A stretch of 44,291 nt of DNA from Verrucomicrobiota bacterium (GTDB lineage: Bacteria > Verrucomicrobiota > Verrucomicrobiia > Verrucomicrobiales > DEV007): the NCBI GenBank assembly GCA_024277195.1, contig JAJRVS010000027.1, forward strand, positions 1 through 44,291, read 5' to 3'. The translations under genes and the position numbers were made by a program. The number at the start of each line of letters is the position of its first letter. The stretch's first letter is position 1. A model generated the notes under the pieces. The model did no database searches, was not told the DNA's origin, and was given only the letters and a program-made list of their open reading frames with translations. Shown here piece by piece: positions 42,099-44,291 of the stretch.

Positions 42099-42144
42099 CC
42101 TTTCTTCATTTTCTATTTTCTATTTTCAACTGTCCATTATTCAA
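42099..42144. repeat. TTTTCTATTTTC-type word repeat
   Basis: The gap between the two paired genes reads as CTTTCTTCATTTTCTATTTTC, repeated as TATTTTC and AACTGTCC words, up to the ATG of the DUF1501 gene. No purine-rich ribosome site is seen before that ATG, so translation may be coupled or use another signal. Confidence 0.55.
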
Positions 42145-42145
42145 C

Positions 42146-43579
42146 ATGTTCACCTCACGCAGAGATTTTTTAAACCGTAGCGGTATGGGAATCGGTTCCG
42201 TCGCGTTGTCCTGGTTGATGCAGCGCGAACAGACTTTTGCCCGCCCCGTTTCCGGCAAAGCTGAATCTTTCGACCTGCTGCCCAAACAACCCTTCGAGCG
42301 CCCCAAAGCCCAGGCGATGATCTCGATGTTCATGCAAGGCGGCCCCAGTCACATCGACCTGATGGACCCCAAACCCTTACTGGAAAAATTCGCCGGCAAA
42401 CCCTTCCCCGGAAAAATCAAATACGACAACGCCGCCCAGGCCAGCTCCACCGTGCTCGCCTGCCCGTGGAAATACAGCCGCTGTGGCGAATCCGGCATGG
42501 AAATCTCCGAACTGCTGCCTCACCTGCAAGGCATCGCCGATGACATCACCATCATCCGCTCGATGACCACCGGAGTGAACAACCACGGCCAGTCCATCCA
42601 CTCACTCAATACCGGACGAGTCACCCCCGGCAACCCCGCACTCGGTGCCTGGCTGTCCTACGGACTCGGCAATCAAACCGACGAACTGCCCGCTTTCATG
42701 GTGCTCAAAGATCCGCGAGGACTGCCCGTCGAAGGCGTGCGCAACTGGTCCAACGGCTGGCTGCCCTCACTCTACCAGGGCACCGTGGTGCGCTCCAAGG
42801 AACCGCGCATCGCCAACCTCGACGCACCGCCACACCTCAAAGGTGAACCGCAAAAACGCTACCTCTCCTACCTCGACCAGCTCAACCGCCAACACCTCGA
42901 CCAGCACCCCGGCGAACTCGAACTCGAAGCCCGCATCAGCAGCTACGAACTCGCCGCTAAAATGCAAACCGCAGCCAAAGACGCGCTCGACATTTCCGGT
43001 GAATCCAAAGCCACCAAACAACTCTACGGCATCGACGACCCGGCCACCGAAGAATTTGGCACCCGCTGCCTGATCGCTCGTCGTCTAGTCGAACGAGGCG
43101 TTCGTTTTGTCCAGCTTTTCACCAAAAACCAATATTGGGATCACCACGGCACCATCCGCAAACGACTGCCCGAATCCTGCCAATACATCGACCAACCCGC
43201 TGCCGCGCTGGTCCAGGACCTCAAAGGCCGCGGCCTGCTCGATACCACCCTCGTCCATTGGGGTGGAGAAATGGGACGCCTTCCCGTCATCCAGAACGAC
43301 ACCGGCCCGGACAAAGTTGGACGCGACCACAACACCTACGGCTTCAGTATGTGGTTAGCCGGAGGCGGTGTGCGCGGCGGACACATCCACGGAGCCACCG
43401 ACGAATGGGGGCACCACGCCGTGCTCGACAAAGTCACCCACCACGACTACCACGCCACCCTGCTGCATCTCTTCGGCCTCGACGCCAACAAGTTGCGTTT
43501 CAAACGCAACGGACTGCCGGTAGGGCTGATTCCGCCAAGCGATAGCGGCGAAGTGATTCGGGCGATTTTGAAAAGCTAG
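42146..43579 (+). CDS. DUF1501 domain protein with twin-arginine-like leader
   Basis: A 477-residue protein of the DUF1501 family (sulfatase/alkaline-phosphatase-like fold). The N-terminus MFTSRRDFLNRSGMGIGSVA is a Tat-type leader. Family marks are MFMQGGPSHIDLMDPKP, GMEISELLPHLQGIADDITI, RSMTTGVNNHGQSIHSLNTG, RLVERGVRFVQLF, LVHWGGEMGRLPV and GRDHNTYGFSMWLAGGGVRG. It is nearly always encoded directly after a DUF1549/DUF1553 cytochrome in these phyla; the pair is abundant but its reaction is unknown. Here it starts 47 bases after that gene. Confidence 0.93.
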   Translation: MFTSRRDFLNRSGMGIGSVALSWLMQREQTFARPVSGKAESFDLLPKQPFERPKAQAMISMFMQGGPSHIDLMDPKPLLEKFAGKPFPGKIKYDNAAQASSTVLACPWKYSRCGESGMEISELLPHLQGIADDITIIRSMTTGVNNHGQSIHSLNTGRVTPGNPALGAWLSYGLGNQTDELPAFMVLKDPRGLPVEGVRNWSNGWLPSLYQGTVVRSKEPRIANLDAPPHLKGEPQKRYLSYLDQLNRQHLDQHPGELELEARISSYELAAKMQTAAKDALDISGESKATKQLYGIDDPATEEFGTRCLIARRLVERGVRFVQLFTKNQYWDHHGTIRKRLPESCQYIDQPAAALVQDLKGRGLLDTTLVHWGGEMGRLPVIQNDTGPDKVGRDHNTYGFSMWLAGGGVRGGHIHGATDEWGHHAVLDKVTHHDYHATLLHLFGLDANKLRFKRNGLPVGLIPPSDSGEVIRAILKS

Positions 43580-43597
43580 CGGAAGGCTCGCAAGAAG

Positions 43598-43682
43598 GCT
43601 GTAGATATTTAGGCTATAGGCTGTGGGGGAAATTTTCTCCTATTCCTTATTCGTGTTTTTTAGTGTCCATTCGTGGTTCTCA
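43598..43682. repeat. GGCTATAGGCTGT words followed by ATTCGTG/TTTAGTG words
   Basis: Two repeat types are adjacent here. AGGCTGTAGATATTTAGG, then CTATAGGCTGTGGGG, fills 43598-43628. ATTCGTG, TTTTTTAGTG and TCCATTCGTGGTT fill 43649-43682, belonging to the same word family as position 1 and 3911. Seven C residues (43702-43708) follow before the last gene. Confidence 0.7.
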
Positions 43683-43720
43683 TTCTTGACGCACCAACAC
43701 GCCCCCCCTACTTTCAAAGC

Positions 43721-44291
43721 ATGCCTGAACCCGGTCAGTTCGCGCCAACACGTCTCGACGATCCCTCGCCTCGTCGTAGCTTCTGGCGCATGGCTAGCAA
43801 AATCATCCTTGCTCATCTGGTTTTCATCCTCGCCATCCTCATTCCCTTGGGCATCCACGAAAACCGTCAAGCCCAACGCGACTGGGATGACTTCAAAGCA
43901 CACTGGGAAGCCAAAGGCGAAATTTTCGACCTCGAAAAACTTATCCCCCCGGAAATCCCCGACGAAGAGAACTTCGCCGCCGCCCCGATTATAGCGGACA
44001 TTTTCTCCCACCCCGATGACAATCTACTGGATTCTATCGACTTGGACAATCTCCCTGGATTTGGTGAACATATTCGTTCAATTAACGACACGCAACGCGC
44101 ACTCGGTGCATTTGGCGATAAACTTTCCAATTACTTAGACAAGCCTGATGACTATCCCACCGACAAAGAAGCCGCTCTAATTATTCTCAAAGCTCTAGAG
44201 CCGCTTAAGCCCATCTTTGCTGAATTTGAACAAGCTTGCCAACGCCCAAAAGTTAGATACCCCCTAGACTATTCAAGTCCTTTTACTATGA
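43721..44291 (+). CDS. Membrane-anchored protein of unknown function, N-terminal part (cut by the window)
   Basis: Read directly from the ATG at 43721; no stop occurs before the window end, leaving 190 residues. MASKIILAHLVFILAILIPL (residues 24-43) is a single transmembrane anchor after a Pro/Arg-rich N-terminus. The periplasmic part begins RDWDDFKAHWEAKGEIFDLE, then IPPEIPDEENFAAAPIIADI, an arrangement I recognise as a frequent uncharacterised family in Verrucomicrobia. The rest is helical and acidic. Its start codon is 38 bases after the repeat at 43649-43682. The full length and function cannot be judged here. Confidence 0.75.
   Translation, partial: MPEPGQFAPTRLDDPSPRRSFWRMASKIILAHLVFILAILIPLGIHENRQAQRDWDDFKAHWEAKGEIFDLEKLIPPEIPDEENFAAAPIIADIFSHPDDNLLDSIDLDNLPGFGEHIRSINDTQRALGAFGDKLSNYLDKPDDYPTDKEAALIILKALEPLKPIFAEFEQACQRPKVRYPLDYSSPFTM

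Noticed and set aside
43702-43708. Seven C before the last gene as a switch
   Set aside because: It is outside the reading frame, upstream of the ATG, and short; at most it could affect spacing of a promoter.

Overview
The window looks like a chromosomal segment of a Gram-negative bacterium from the Planctomycetes-Verrucomicrobia group, most probably a verrucomicrobium. The markers are a cytochrome-c/DUF1549/DUF1553 protein followed by a DUF1501 protein, tandem DUF1080 (3-keto-disaccharide hydrolase family) proteins, a neutral-ceramidase-like secreted enzyme, a five-gene DUF58/Bat cluster, and lpxA plus lptD, which show an LPS-type outer membrane. No rRNA, tRNA, CRISPR array, phage gene or complete insertion sequence was seen. 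G+C is moderately high except in one AT-rich island around 7.5-8.7 kb.

Layout. 0.1-5.5 kb, minus strand: D-Ala-D-Ala carboxypeptidase, Lrp/AsnC regulator, class I aminotransferase, sugar nucleotidyltransferase and glutamine-dependent NAD synthetase. 5.7-7.4 kb, plus: alpha/beta hydrolase and a TIM-barrel sugar isomerase-like protein. 7.5-8.9 kb: AT-rich island with a frameshifted membrane protein ending in an NfeD-like domain, plus a gene remnant. 8.9-13.8 kb, minus: ClpB and a secreted SGNH hydrolase. 14.0-21.3 kb, plus: RadC, LpxA, LptD, UDP-glucose dehydrogenase and RsmB; lpxA, lptD and ugd form an envelope-polysaccharide neighbourhood. 21.5-26.4 kb: a cysteine-less rhodanese lipoprotein, a Tat-exported TIM-barrel protein, a GNAT acetyltransferase, two tandem DUF1080 proteins (the second fused to an SMP-30 propeller) and a 59-residue lipoprotein. 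26.6-34.0 kb, plus: DUF58, a one-TM helper, BatA, a BatB-BatC fusion, BatD and BatE. 34.0-39.3 kb: ceramidase-like enzyme, Ser/Lys-repeat lipoprotein, a secreted propeller-like protein, an Ig-like lipoprotein, a second GNAT protein and a second 59-residue lipoprotein. 39.4-43.6 kb, plus: DUF1549/DUF1553 and DUF1501 pair. The window ends inside a membrane-anchored protein.

The most interesting observations are: (1) the start of the DUF1549/DUF1553 gene is separated from its body by an 11-base poly-C tract that puts the signal peptide out of frame, a candidate phase-variation switch; (2) two unlinked lipoproteins of exactly 59 residues share a C-terminal motif, a possible undescribed family; (3) BatB and BatC are one polypeptide with a relic signal peptide inside; (4) a conserved-looking membrane/NfeD-domain gene is split by a -1 shift at a CAAAAAG heptamer; (5) many gaps between genes carry short word-like repeats such as ATCAGTG/TTTAGTG/ATTCGTG and ACTCCTGAATTCT.

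All calls rest on reading the sequence and translations by eye. No database search or alignment program was used.
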